In this document: piece after piece, positions 37,651 to 48,528 of the stretch
Layout of the letters: each line of letters opens with the position of its first letter
How positions within the stretch are numbered: the first letter of the stretch is position 1
From: Mytilus californianus
Taxonomy: Eukaryota; Mollusca; Bivalvia; Mytilida; Mytilidae
Direction: 5' to 3'
DNA: 64,000 bases
Assembly: GCF_021869535.1 (NCBI RefSeq)
Contig: NW_026262712.1
Location: 51,375,384-51,439,383 of the forward strand
The notes under the pieces: generated by a model
The model's database searches: none
Told to the model about the DNA's origin: nothing
What the model saw: the letters and a program-made list of their open reading frames with translations, nothing else
Made by a program: the position numbers and the translations under genes

Positions 37651-40347
37651 ATGGATCCCAGTCAAGTGGAACAGCAAGAAGAGGTTCAGCCCCAAGAGGG
37701 AGATGTCCCTGAACTATTAGAAAATCCATCTAATACAACAAATTCAGATGAAAATCCCGAGACTAGGCGAGTACGTGACCTCACGGAAAAAGGAAAAGGA
37801 GCGTTCACAGAAAAACGTGACAAGTTCTGTCAGGAACAAGAGGCTCTCTGGACAGACATTGAATCCCAGTTATTGGAAGTCACCACGCCTCCTAACGAGC
37901 TCCAGCAACTCCTAACAGCCCAAGACAAACTTGTTAAAGCCTGTAATAATTATCGTAGGCTCACAGATGAATTCCTGGACTTCCTGAAAAGGACCAGAAC
38001 ATCGGAGAGTCAAAAAGAAATAGAAGCATGTAATCTCTCATTGGATTTTCGTCTGTCCGAAGTGGAACTGGTTATGGAAAAACTACACGAGCATCGCCTC
38101 GCCCTAACAAAGGCCAAATCCACTAAAACAAAGACCTCAAAGGGTAAGAAAACCTCACACAGCGGTAGCTCTAACGTGTCAGACATGTCAAGCCTAGCAC
38201 GGAGAAAGCGTGCCAAGGCAGAGGCTGCCAAGTCTAAAATAGCCTTTGTCGAAAAACATGCCCTTATCCTACAACAGGAGGCAATGTTAGAGTAACAAGC
38301 CCTGTTTAGACAAACTGAAATGGAACAGGAAGCAGCACGAAAAAAGGCCGAAATGGAGCAAGAAGCTGCACGCAAAAAGGCTGAAATGGAACAGGAAGTC
38401 GCTCAACGTAAAGTTCAACTAGAACAGGAGGCCGCACAGAGAACAGTTCAGCTAGAACAGGAGGCCGCTCACAGAAAAGTGCAATTAGAACAAGAGGCCA
38501 TGCGCAGGAAGGCTCAAATGCAACAAGAAGCCGCACGAGTAAGCCGGGAAAAGGCCGAGCTGAAAGCCAAATTTAACCTTCTTGAAGCACAGAGAGAAGC
38601 TGCAGCCGCAGAAGTAGAGGCTCGTATCCTGGAATACGACGACAGCCAAGCATTTAGCGATCTCCCTGATGAAACGGAAGACCCTCTCCAGCGTGTGAAA
38701 GATTTCGTCAATAAGCATCCTGTACCAACTGCTGTACGGGAAGTAACAGGACCTCAAAGGATAAAGTAAATTCCTGTTAAGATTGAGCTGAGTCATGAAG
38801 CACCAGCGTTCGTGCCATCCGTGGCACTGAACTTGCCGTCACATACATCTGCTGTCTTGCCTTCCGATACTAAGTCACCGGAAGTTACCTTAATCCCAGA
38901 TCTGGGAATAGTAACCAGCATACAAAAACTAGGCCTTTCAGATGAGATCCCTGCTGAACACCAGAAACAGGGTGTTAAAGAAGAGATCCCCGCTACACAC
39001 CTGCAACCAATTAATCCTACATCAGAGATAACTAGATTTCTTCTACGCAAGGACCTACTATTCTCCCGGTTAACAAGCTTTAATGACCGGGCAGAATCCT
39101 TCCATACATGGAAAGCAAGCTTTAAAAACGTGACAAACGAGCTACAAGTTTCTGACTCGGAACAGATTGATCTTCTGATCAAGTGGCTCGGTCCAGAGTC
39201 TGCTAAACATGCCATGAGTATAAGGGCATCAAATGCCAACAACCCAACAAGAGGCCTACAGAGGTTATGGCAGAGACTTGATGAGCGATATGGTGCTCCA
39301 GAAATGTTGGAGGCTTGTCTCACAAGTAAACTCGTCAACTTTCCTACCTTGACGAACAAAGACAGCGCACGTCTTTATGACTTGTCTGACATCCTATCAG
39401 AAATAGAATATCACAAGGAAAATCCCAAGCTGGGATGTTTGCTAGCTTATTTCGACTCTTCGTCCGGGATAAATCCAATTGTGGAAAAACAGCCATATGG
39501 ACTCCAAGAAAAGTGGATAACAAGGGCTTCAAGATACAAGTCTAAATACGAAGTTGCCTTTCCGCCTTTCACAGAATTGTCTGCCTTCATCAGGGAAATT
39601 AGCAAAATAAAGAACGATCCTGGGTTCATTTTTGGGTCAAGAATCACACCAAGTACAAAAGGTGCTGCGCCAAAGTTCACACCTCAAACATATTCTAAAG
39701 TCAATGTTCATAAGACAGCAGTTGAACAGCAACCTGGAGACAGCAGTGATCAACAAAGTCTTTGCATTTTGCATAATACAAAGCATACCTTAAACGAATG
39801 CCGAGCGTTCCGTGCCAAATCAATCGAGGAACGCAAGGAACTGTTGAGGCAAAACAATCTTTGTTACAAATGCTGTGATTCGACTATGCACAGAAGTCGT
39901 GATTGCAACGCAAGTATCAGTTGCAATGAATGCGGAAGTAAACAACACACCACCGCATAAAACACAAATCGAGTGTACCAACCCAAAGGTGCACCGCCTT
40001 CACCGCCTAGATCAGTCGACGGCGGGGAGCTAATTGATACAGCCTACGGCGGGGAGCAACTTGAGTAAGCTGAAACCAAGCTAATCTCTGTTAGTTCAAC
40101 TTGCACAGATATCTGCAAAGATGGCAACAGTAGTAAATCTTGTGCCAAGATACTTCCTGTGAATGTCTTTCACAAAAATAATCAGGACAAAGTAATTCGC
40201 ATGTTGACGACCAAAGCAACCGGTCTCTCGCCGCTCCTGAATTCTTCAGCCTATTCAACGTACAGGAAGAAACAAAAGACTATATGTTATCAACATGCTC
40301 CGGCAGCAAGGTTACTTCCGGTAAACGAGGAAACGGCTTTGTCGTAA
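37651..40347 (+). pseudogene. gag: BEL gag (plus start of protease), interrupted by in-frame stops
   Basis: One reading frame runs about 900 codons from the ATG at 37651, broken only by TAA codons at 38293, 38767, 39958, 40066 and 40345. Residues about 1-215 are acidic then basic. 38320-38600 encodes a long coiled coil with an 11-residue 'MEQEAARKKAE' type repeat. 38990-39650 encodes the DUF1759-like capsid region of BEL/Pao gag ('SFHTWKASFKN', 'RLWQRLDERYGAPE'). 39765-39945 has a Cys/His-rich knuckle cluster. From about 40150 the aspartic-protease region begins, but a one-base loss near 40206 moves the rest into another frame. This copy cannot make full-length Gag, though pieces of 214, 149 and 382 codons are open. 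Confidence 0.85.
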
Positions 40348-41045
40348 AGTCTGTACAAGACAATACTAGATTCAATCTGCCTGAACTGATTGAATGCGAT
40401 AACATACCCAATAATCGGAACGAAATTGCTACACCTGAGGATATATTGTAATATCAACACTTGCAAGAACTACAAAAAAATATTCTCCCGATTGATGGAA
40501 AATGCAAAATCCTATTGCTCATTGGAAGAGACCTAATAGAGGCACACCACGTCCTTGATCAACGTCTGGGACCACCAAAGGCTCCATTTGCGCAAAAGTT
40601 AAACTTGGGTTGGATTATCGTTGGTGAAATACGCTCCGATAGGCAACATGTTCACCTTGAACTCACTACAAAGGAAACGAATTCAACTTGCAGTGTTGTG
40701 AAACCACATACAAAGAAATTACCTGAGTGTAATAAAACCAACACCCAGTCAAATGGAATTCGAACTGATTCGTTTAAACAATATCCCCGTTTACATGGGC
40801 AACCAAAAACGAAATCAGCGACTTCGATCGTCAAATTTGCAGAAGCCGAAAAGTTCGTTTCGGAAGCAACATCACCAAAAGTGAATGCCGACAAAGAAAA
40901 GTACATCCGAAAACATTCAATTCCCAAGGAAAGCTTCAATTTGCCTTTAGATACGCAAGGACAAGAGGAAAGTAGAATAGACAATTCCGACTTAAGTCAC
41001 AGAGAAAAAGGAACATGGCACCGGCTGGTCTACTGTATGCCGTAA
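40208..41045 (+). pseudogene. BEL aspartic-protease remnant and deletion junction
   Basis: In the shifted frame the DNA encodes the rest of the BEL protease domain, with one TAA near 40450, ending in the characteristic 'LLIGRDLIEAHHVLDQRLGP' and 'LGWIIVGE' blocks (40515-40630). What follows (to 41045) is low-complexity and Lys/Ser/Thr-rich, resembling the linker before the polymerase. The reverse transcriptase that should come next is absent, so a large internal deletion of pol is inferred. Confidence 0.75.
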
Positions 41046-41329
41046 ACGTAAAGGAAAGCGTCCGTTTCGCAAGACGTCCTCGTTGGATCGCATATCTGTG
41101 TCGAAAGGAGATTCTTCCATCAGAACTACAGCCATGGAATTGGATCTTAGATCGCCGCGATCTCGTCGGAAACACCACCTTATCTAGGAAAGAAGCTGTG
41201 AAATACCCAGCCTCCCGTTGGATTACTTCCAAGTTCATATAAGTGGAACTTTGGACGGCTGTTATATATTTAACATTTTATTTGTTTTAATAACGGAATA
41301 GTGATGTCAGATAGACCTCAGACGGGGAG
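41046..41329 (+). other. BEL 3' internal remnant with polypurine stretch
   Basis: A 75-codon frame at 41015-41242 without recognisable domain spans the deletion junction and may be debris of the polymerase end. A purine stretch 'gacggggag' ends at 41329, directly before the 3' LTR, as expected for plus-strand priming. Confidence 0.5.
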
Positions 41330-41970
41330 TGTTCTGGAACTCATTCATCATTTGTTCGTCATGTGATCATCATTTTATATTGTTTATGTTTCATTGCGTA
41401 CATCACTTTATATGCTCCAGTTTTAGGAGTTTTATACAGGACAGTGTAGGAACCCATGTTACTTTCTCCTCTCTTCTGAGTGACGAAAACTGCTCAGCAG
41501 GCCGTGTGCACAACTGCAAGGAACATTCAGCGGACACGTTGTCCAAAGGAACAATTCGTGGCTAACCACAGCGTGAGTTACCTTTAAAACATTACAAATT
41601 ATGTCTTTACATCAGCGATGAACTGTTTTAATATGTTTTCCTATGTTATAAAGAAACTATGAACATTTAACCGTTCAAACTGTTCGTATCTGCGATTACA
41701 CAATTTAATTCAGACAGAACCCGACGTGTGCAAGAATATTCATCTATTTATTATTATAAAGAACATTAACAGCTTTATATATCTACGAACTGTTTATCCG
41801 TATTTTAATGGACTTTAATTATCATTGAACACATTGTAAAATTGTATTTATATTTGTATTTTCAGTTTTTCACCATTTGGATTGGTAGTGAAATAAAAGT
41901 CAGCTCCTGATTGTTTTATCTTTACATAAACCCAGTCATCTTGGTTAAACTCGCTGGTCCGGCCAGTACA
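41330..41970 (+). repeat. BEL 3' LTR (641 bp)
   Basis: Near-identical partner of 36774-37414, same length, TG...CA ends, followed by the GTCAA target copy. Confidence 0.92.
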
Positions 41971-41975
41971 GTCAA

Positions 41976-42868
41976 CCAAACTTCTGATTTCTGTTCTGTA
42001 TGATATACAGCGTCATGTTCACTAGTAATGTCCATTCTGTATATTTGAAAATGTAATTAGTAATGTAATTAATTACTTTCTGAATTAATTGTAAAGAAAA
42101 ATAATCAATTTATTGCTATCTAATTGAACCTTTTAACAATTTAATTGAACCTTTGAAATGCAATTAATTCCTTTTAAAAGTATTTGACCCGATGTCTGGA
42201 TAACTATATTGCCATAATATAGTTTATGTTTCGAGATCGTTTATGTTATTTCGCTTTATGTGATAAAGTCTATAAGCTTTCCTTAGAAATTAACGCACTC
42301 ATTTTAATAATGTTTTTCCGCTTCCCATTTTCGGACTAGTATTGAGATGAAAGCCATTATGGACATCTGTTCCTCCTATTCCGGATGCTGGACTTAAGTT
42401 TGAAAACCAGCCAAGTAATGAATCGAATTATTGGAAAAAAAATTAAATCAACACTTTATAGATCTATATATATTTGATGCTTCTGAAGTGCTTTTTTTAT
42501 TTACCTTCATCAGGAACGCTGAAAACCAAATATTTGTAAGGCAAGGCTGTTAATCGGCAATCCTCGGGTGAATCCGCTACTCTCCTTCTATCATCCTTAG
42601 ATGAAGGTACGGAATCGGCCGAGTTGTGACGAATGGCAAGGCTGTATAAGAACCGTATATAGAAATGAAATGTTTTTAATCATTTGTAAACATTTTAACA
42701 CCCTGAACTTCTGAATAAGTATCACAGATGTCATCTGATTTAGAATGTTAAGTAGGTCAAATAACTTTATAAAGGTTTACTGACACTAAAAATAAACATT
42801 CATGTTAAACTATCCGTATTATTTGTGTATCGACATCGCTATTTAAAGAACCCGAAAGGTAAGTCAGC
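41976..42868. other. Non-coding
   Basis: No gene recognised; AT-rich with a few short local repeats near 42050-42180 ('aattgaaccttt'). Confidence 0.4.
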
Positions 42869-42937
42869 AGAACGTATTTACTTCCTCGTCCGCCATTTTG
42901 CTATCAATTAATACAGAATTTGGGATCATTTAAGACG
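42869..42937 (+). promoter_or_regulatory. Candidate first exon / TATA-less promoter (58.6-kb gene unit)
   Basis: Shares 'acttcct', CCGCCATTTTG (42890-42900) and a 'ggtaagaat' donor (42937) with 23561-23632 at nearly equal spacing. If it serves the intact gene at 58621, its intron would be about 14 kb because of the nested retroelements. Inference; could instead be an unlinked duplicate. Confidence 0.3.
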
Positions 42938-43574
42938 GTAAGAATATTTTAATCTTCATTCAAATTTTCACAACCTATATACATGACTTGTTTACGATAA
43001 AACAAATATCCACGTGCTCTCCAATATTCACACCCGCTGCAAAACGAGCAATCTGTATGAAAGTATTTATCTGTTGCGAAGGAAATCCACCTTTCACTTA
43101 AATGACCGAAAAGAATCATCATTATTTTCAGTCAACACACTATTCTCAACCTACTGACTAATTTGGTGATTTCTTGTCTTCACTAAGTGGTATTTGTTAC
43201 AGACTATTCTTTGATATTCTATTCTTCCTATTATTAGCTTTAACTGAAACTTCTGACCCAATTCGAGGAAAATATTGCTCGTCCGTCATCGTCGTCTGTT
43301 AATTTTACAAAAATCTTCACCTCTGACTTGGCTAAACATAGAGCATAAGGGTAAAATGCAAGATTTGTCTATAATCTTGGAAACCGCTCTGAAAATAAAA
43401 AAAATCTGACTCGAAAAAAATGTTTAAAATGATAACGCATTGTCCATTTGCCAAAAAATGTCAGCCGACTTCTTACTAGAGTGATTGCCCTTGAATTACT
43501 CTAATAGGCAAACATGACCAGCAAGGCAAGATCTGCTATTAGGTGTAAAAAATCCAGAGTTCTCTAAATATACT
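42938..43574. other. Non-coding
   Basis: 43455-43550 resembles 8145-8260 ('gtcagccgacttcttac', 'gcccttgaa', 'aagatctgc.attagg'), a dispersed piece. No gene. Confidence 0.4.
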
Positions 43575-44170
43575 ACCGAAATTTACCCAAAGGAACTTAC
43601 TTTAAATAAATCTAACACAAACAGCAGATGTTGTCCTTTTCTAGAGTTAGACATTTCAATTTCCAAAGGGAAACTCCATGCTAAAATTTACGACAAAAGA
43701 GACGATTTTTCATTGTTCATTTTCCTTTTTTAGACGAAGATGTTCCTTTGGCTCCATCATACGGTGTTTATATATATATATATATCCCAACTCGTTCGTT
43801 ATGACCGTGTATGTAGTGATGTCATAGATTTTAACGAACGTAATCAATGCATTACTGGTAAATTATAAATTCAGGGATTTCGTTACCACAAAGTACTTGA
43901 AACTTTTACTAAATTCTTTCATAGATACAAAGATTTGATTTGTAAATTTGGCTGTTCCTGTAGAAAACTTATTAAAAACTGTATTTCACATCCTAAATTT
44001 TACGGTAATATTGTACTAAAAGCGTGGAAATCACTACGTAATCCGTGTAAACTCATTAAACCTTTAAACAAACTTATAAGTAAAGGTTATCTTAATCAAT
44101 GTTGTAATTAGATCTTTAAATATTGTTTTCATTGGCACAAATATCGATTTTGTCATCCACAAATTAAACA
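43575..44170 (+). pseudogene. Reverse-transcriptase-type retroelement, decayed C-terminal part
   Basis: Translating across frames gives the same protein type as 30598-31003, with more upstream sequence: traces of 'LELDISI', 'KIYDKRDDF' and 'APSYGVYI', then 'RYHKVLETFTKFFHRY' and 'ISHPKFYGNI'. It is broken by a frame change near 43730, a TA-repeat expansion at 43773-43786, a TAA near 43864 and a further frame change near 44100. Polymerase family not resolved. Confidence 0.6.
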
Positions 44171-44435
44171 TAACTAAATTTGTATTCTTTTTAAATGTTT
44201 TTTTTTGGGGATGTTTAAAAACACATCTTCGTTCATTTTCTATATACAGATTGCTTTATCTATATATAACATTATACATATTTATTATAAGGTTAAATCC
44301 TAACTATCCTACTGCCTGTCGATTTTTATTTTGGCATTTCACTAGTCATGTCTTCTTTGACTGTCCATGACGTTAAAACACTAAATCCCTGGGATATGTT
44401 TTAGTTGATTTAAGTCTCTGGTGCATGATTATTTA
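44171..44435. other. Non-coding
   Basis: Probably the tail of the retroelement at 43575-44170; no gene. Confidence 0.35.
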
Positions 44436-44745
44436 TTGTCCCCCGCGTAACACGTTGCGGGGGACATGGAAATACCGGACGTCCGCCCGTGCGTCCGTCC
44501 GTGTGTCCGTCCGCTCTCACAGTTACAATTCATGGCAGATTTTTCTAAAACTTATACTATAGGTTAATAATTTAATTTTGAAGAAACACATTTTCTGATT
44601 GGCTGAAAGTGTTTTGACTATCAGCTCATAGACATAATTTTGTCATGTGACTGTGACGTCATCAACGTTTTCATCATGATTTACTCCTTTTTAGAATTAA
44701 ATTATAAGGAATGACTGTAATATTTTTTCTGCCTATTCGAAATAA
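44436..44745. repeat. Left half of a split palindromic DNA repeat
   Basis: Starts near a small hairpin 'tcccccgcgtaacacgttgc', with cgtccg runs. Its right end, 'aaggaatgactgtaatattt' to 'gaaataa' (44706-44745), is the inverse of 51735-51777. The element was split by the LINE at 44746; the other half resumes at 51659 with the duplicated GAAATAA. Confidence 0.65.
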
Positions 44746-44936
44746 AAGATACTGCATACAAATCACTTGTAAGACCGACTCTAGAATATGCATGTACAGT
44801 CTGGGATCCTTATCAACAAAACAACAAAAACCGACTGGAAATGGTACAGAGGAGAGCAGCCAGATATGTCACTAACAGATATCATAACACATCATCTGTT
44901 AGTGACATGCTTAACCAACTAGAATGGAAAACCCTC
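44746..44936 (+). mobile_element. CR1-like LINE fragment, left piece
   Basis: Encodes the C-terminal region of a non-LTR polymerase ('LVRPTLEYACTVWDPY', 'QRRAARYVTNRY', 'MLNQLEWKTL'), 5'-truncated. The frame is cut by the Gypsy LTR at 44937 and continues at 51208 in the same sense. Flanked by GAAATAA at 44739-44745 and 51659-51665. Confidence 0.8.
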
Positions 44937-45269
44937 TGTTGTGAACATTCAATAACGCGGTTTTACCTTTGTGTTAACGTAACGTCGTTCCCGGCAAAAT
45001 TGGAAGTTGCCGATTTAGCGTTACGAAATTCCGCCAACATGTGGCATTCGAATAACATCTTTGTTTTCTAACTTGTTATTAATCCTACATTTCTTTAGTT
45101 ACTTGTGTTCATATGCTTTATATTGATAAATCGGTGTCGAGACGTATGAAATCGTGATTTCTTTCTTTATAATCCAATATTTACGTATGTATTGACAGTG
45201 ATTTATATGATTAACCTTGACCAGTAGCGACCTATTTTCTTACGCGCAAGGATAAGGCGTGCTAAGGAT

Positions 45270-45278
45270 TATAAAAAG
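45270..45278 (+). promoter_or_regulatory. LTR TATA box
   Basis: TATAAAAAG in the 5' LTR, duplicated at 50916 in the 3' LTR. Transcription of the element should start about 25-35 bp downstream. Confidence 0.6.
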
Positions 45279-45501
45279 GGGATTTTCCGAATAGCAAAAC
45301 GAATTTGAACTCATCTTTACAGAAACTTAATAGGTAAATACTTCACGCACGAAAATCACAGAAAACCGTTAAACATATTGTACTTTCATTCTTTGTAGTA
45401 ATTTATAGTAATAATAATAATTTCTATTTCTTGAAATAGTAGTTTAGTTGTTATTTTATTTAGAAAACCTGGCTAATGTATTTCGAAAAGCTATTGAATA
45501 G

Positions 45502-45507
45502 AATAAA
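45502..45507 (+). terminator. LTR polyadenylation signal (AATAAA)
   Basis: AATAAA about 230 bp after the TATA box; the functional copy would be its twin at 51148-51153 in the 3' LTR. Confidence 0.5.
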
Positions 45508-45556
45508 TATCTACAGACTAAAGGTATTGTAAGAAAGATTGAGAATAATCTTTACA

Positions 45557-46659
45557 CTGGTGGCAGCGAATTTAGTTTTTCTTTTTAAAGAAAATTTTAA
45601 GAATCTACGTGAATATTTTATTAGGCACGCAATTGATAAGTAAAAATATTTTAAATTGTTACTGTCCATATTTGTTTACACTTAAAAAAAAAAACTGAAC
45701 ATAATAAAAAAGGACACTTCAACAAAAGATGAAAGAAAAGAAAAGTACAGTTGGTGAGATTAATTAAGCTTATAGTATATCTTTCAGTAGTTTTAAATTC
45801 AACAAGGATAAATATAAATCCAAGTTGAAAAGAAATAATATAGTTAATCAAAATCTATGTCAACAAGGATAAATTCTAATCCAAGTTGAAAAGGTTATAA
45901 TTATTAAATTTGAGTATATATCAACAAGGATAAATATGAATCTATAAGTTGAAATAAAATAGTTAAGGGGTAAACATCAACAAAGATAAATTCTAATCTA
46001 AGTTGAATGTTAAAAGATAAAAAATTTTAAGTCAAATTTCAACAAGGATAAAATAAAATCCAAGTTGAGCTAGATTAATATTGAATACCATATTCAATAA
46101 GGATAAACTTTAATCCAAGTTGAGTTTTAAAGTTAGGAGTCTATTTTTAACAGGAATAAATCTGAATCCAAGTTGAATAATAATATTAAAACCATAATTT
46201 TTTCAATAGGGTCCAGTTGTAAAATTTATAGTCTATTTCAAAGTTGTAAATTAAATAGTCCATTTCATAAGCTTATTTTTTTACAACAAGGATAAATATA
46301 AATCCAAGTTGTAGTTATAATAATTTTTCGATAGAGTCGAAGTTTAAAAAAAAAAATTATAGTCTATTTCGAAGTTGTAAATTAAATAGTACATTTCACA
46401 AAATAAGTTTTACAACAAGGATAAATATAAATCTAAGTTGTAGTTATATTTCATTAAGGTCAAAGTTGAACGTCTATAGTCTATTTCAAGTTTGTAATGT
46501 ATATAGTCTATTTCACAAAGTAAGGATAGATTCATAATCCAAATTGTGTTTTAAAAGTAAGGCATAGGAAATTCTTTATCAATTTCAACAAGGATAAAAT
46601 TTAATCCAAGTTGATTAGTAAATTGAAACTCTTGATTCCATTTAGCAGTCAAAAGTAGG
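45557..46659 (+). other. Structured 5' leader of the Gypsy-type element
   Basis: 1.1 kb non-coding between LTR and gag ATG. It begins with the putative primer-binding site ('tggtggcagcg' at 45559). It contains about eleven copies of a 28-nt hairpin motif and, at 46195-46550, three copies of a ~120-bp block with 'atagtctatttc' and 'agttgtaaattaaatag'. It is the natural place for packaging and dimerisation signals. Confidence 0.75.
45798..46615 (+). repeat. Array of ~11 imperfect-palindrome (RNA hairpin) motifs
   Basis: Consensus: TCAAC aa GGAT, 7-9 nt loop, ATCC aa GTTGA. The arms pair around a constant AA/AA internal loop. Units start near 45798, 45860, 45922, 45977, 46039, 46094, 46146, 46282, 46411, 46512 and 46584. 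The arms covary: TTCAAC/GTTGAA in some units and TACAAC/GTTGTA in others (46282, 46411); AGAT/ATCT replaces GGAT/ATCC at 45977; CACAA/TTGTG at 46512. Some one-sided changes leave G-U pairs (45922, 46094, 46411). The pattern fits selection for an RNA fold. Confidence 0.75.
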
Positions 46660-48528
46660 ATGTATAATTTGAGAAATAGACAACCTAGTATGTCTACGGG
46701 ATCAATGTCTTTAGGAAGGGGAAGAGGAAGGGGATCTGGAATAAACCCACCAAGTAGTTTAGCCATTCCCAAGCATTCCATATCATCTGGGAATATGGAG
46801 GCCCATTTTTCAGGGGAATCTAGAAACTCTCATGATTATTTTAATGCAAGGTTTAATATCCCTGAATTCAGTAATGGGGAGACAATAAATAAGTATCCAA
46901 ATATATTGCCTACTTCAATTAATGAAGGAGAAAGGGAGATAACTCATTTGACTGATGAAAATCCTTGTACCATGGATCATACTATCAACTTACCTGCTAT
47001 AAGTAAAGAAATTGAGAATAACACTAATCCGTTCCTTGTTCCAACTCAAAGTCGAAGTGATAGCGCTTTAATTTCAAGATCAACCAATTCTGATAGTGAT
47101 GAGCTCATACAATTAAGAAGACAATTAGATGCCTTAAAGAATGAAAATTTTGAATTAAAGAGAACAGCCAAACAAAACAGCTTTCAGATACCAAGTTCAA
47201 GTCAAACAAACCCTAATCAAAATCTGGTCAACACAATTACCCAGTCAACAGAGTATATAGAGCCGAATGTATATGCTGGTACCCATAGCCATGTAAACCA
47301 GGATATTGTTAGCAGCAGCATTTCACAGAATCCAGTTCTTAACAAGGACTTGTATACTCAGAGTCAATTTGTGAGCAACACCTATCCTTATAATACAATG
47401 CAAAGAAGTAACTATTCGCAAAATACAGTACAGAATAGCCGATATATACAAAATCAAGCCCCGAACAGTAATTTTTCACAATATCCAGTTCAAAATAGAA
47501 ATTTCCAACAGTATCAACCAATCACAGAGCCAGACTTGTTACCAATGCAGCATCCCAGTGGACCACAGTATATCAATACATCAGAAGTTCCAAGATTTAA
47601 TGATAATGGACGCAGAACAAGAGTGCCATTCTATAACGGAAAGGATCCATGGAACGCATATGTGATGCAATTTGAACTGATTGCGGAAATGAACAATTGG
47701 ACTCCATCAACCAAAGCCATAGAACTGGTTACAGCCCTCAAAGATGAAGCAATGGTATATGCCTCATTTCTTACACCAGAGACAAAAAGATCATTTTCAG
47801 CACTTTGTGCAGCCATGTCAAATAGATTTGGAGATCATGGGTACCCGGAAACATACAGACAAGAGCTTCATACTCTGAAAAAGTATGATAGAGAAACAAT
47901 TCAAGAGTATGCTTCAAGGGTCGAGATGTTGGTCAGGAAGTCTTTCCCCACAATTGACACAGCAACACACAGTACACTCAGTGTGGAGTATATGCTTAGA
48001 GGATTGCCGGACCAGAGTATTGCTATTGAGCTACTGACAAAAAGGATAACCAGCATAACAGAGGCAATACACCAAGTTACCCTGTATGAAACATATAAGA
48101 GAGGTACAAGAGATAGAAACATCCGTCAGCTTGGTACAACAGAGGAAATTTATAGAAATGATTGCGGGTCCGAAGATATAGAGGTCAGAAAAGTAGGAGG
48201 GAAAAGATTTGTTACAGAAGAAAGAATGACTCAGTTTGAAAGAGGAATTTCGGAGTCACTAGAGACAACCATTAAAAGAGAAATAGCAAGGTATTATACA
48301 CAACAGGATTATGACAGTAGGCCATGGCAAAATAAGCAAGTGTATAGAGACCATACGACCAAGATGAAGAATTCCAGATGCTTTAACTGTAATGAGGAAG
48401 GCCATTACATAAGAGATTGTCCAAAAGAAAAGAGAAGCCCGTATCATAATCATAAAGAAAATAGAGGTGGTTTTATAAGGAATAATGAAAGGAGTCAAAA
48501 CCAAAATGAAGAGTCTTTAAACTGCTAA
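46660..48528 (+). CDS. gag: Gag of Gypsy-type element (capsid and zinc knuckle)
   Basis: 622 codons, intact. The N-terminus carries an RG-rich patch ('GRGRGRGSG', residues 26-34). A short coiled coil lies around residues 145-170 and a Gln/Asn/Tyr-rich stretch around 175-310. The retrotransposon capsid region follows at about 322-500 ('FYNGKDPWNAYVMQFE', 'FGDHGYPETYRQEL', 'YMLRGLPDQ'). A CX2CX4HX4C zinc knuckle sits at 574-587, then a basic tail. It should form the particle and bind element RNA. The start is the first ATG after the structured leader. The stop overlaps the next frame by 19 nt at a -1 frameshift site. Most similar in layout to Ty3/Gypsy (Mag-like) gag. Confidence 0.9.
   Translation: MYNLRNRQPSMSTGSMSLGRGRGRGSGINPPSSLAIPKHSISSGNMEAHFSGESRNSHDYFNARFNIPEFSNGETINKYPNILPTSINEGEREITHLTDENPCTMDHTINLPAISKEIENNTNPFLVPTQSRSDSALISRSTNSDSDELIQLRRQLDALKNENFELKRTAKQNSFQIPSSSQTNPNQNLVNTITQSTEYIEPNVYAGTHSHVNQDIVSSSISQNPVLNKDLYTQSQFVSNTYPYNTMQRSNYSQNTVQNSRYIQNQAPNSNFSQYPVQNRNFQQYQPITEPDLLPMQHPSGPQYINTSEVPRFNDNGRRTRVPFYNGKDPWNAYVMQFELIAEMNNWTPSTKAIELVTALKDEAMVYASFLTPETKRSFSALCAAMSNRFGDHGYPETYRQELHTLKKYDRETIQEYASRVEMLVRKSFPTIDTATHSTLSVEYMLRGLPDQSIAIELLTKRITSITEAIHQVTLYETYKRGTRDRNIRQLGTTEEIYRNDCGSEDIEVRKVGGKRFVTEERMTQFERGISESLETTIKREIARYYTQQDYDSRPWQNKQVYRDHTTKMKNSRCFNCNEEGHYIRDCPKEKRSPYHNHKENRGGFIRNNERSQNQNEESLNC

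Larger units (their letters stand above)
36769..41975 (+). mobile_element. BEL/Pao LTR retrotransposon, polymerase-less copy, with GTCAA target duplication
   Basis: Two 641-bp LTRs (36774-37414 and 41330-41970) begin TG and end CA. They are flanked by the same five bases, GTCAA (36769-36773 and 41971-41975). The interior holds a BEL-type gag with a DUF1759-like domain, a knuckle region and the end of a BEL-type aspartic protease, but no reverse transcriptase, RNase H or integrase. The LTRs differ at about four of 641 positions, so insertion is recent, yet the coding region has several stops. The copy is non-autonomous and was probably already defective when it last moved. Confidence 0.9.
44937..45556 (+). 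repeat. Gypsy-type 5' LTR (620 bp)
   Basis: Starts 'tgttgtgaacattcaataac', ends 'caatctttaca' type sequence. TATA-like TATAAAAAG at 45270-45278 and AATAAA at 45502-45507 are in promoter and polyadenylation order. It differs from the 3' LTR near 45293 (A/G) and 45546 (T/C). Confidence 0.93.

Noticed and set aside
38010..39359. Antisense frames of 60-188 codons over the BEL gag
   Set aside because: Shadows of the gag coiled coil and capsid region on the opposite strand.
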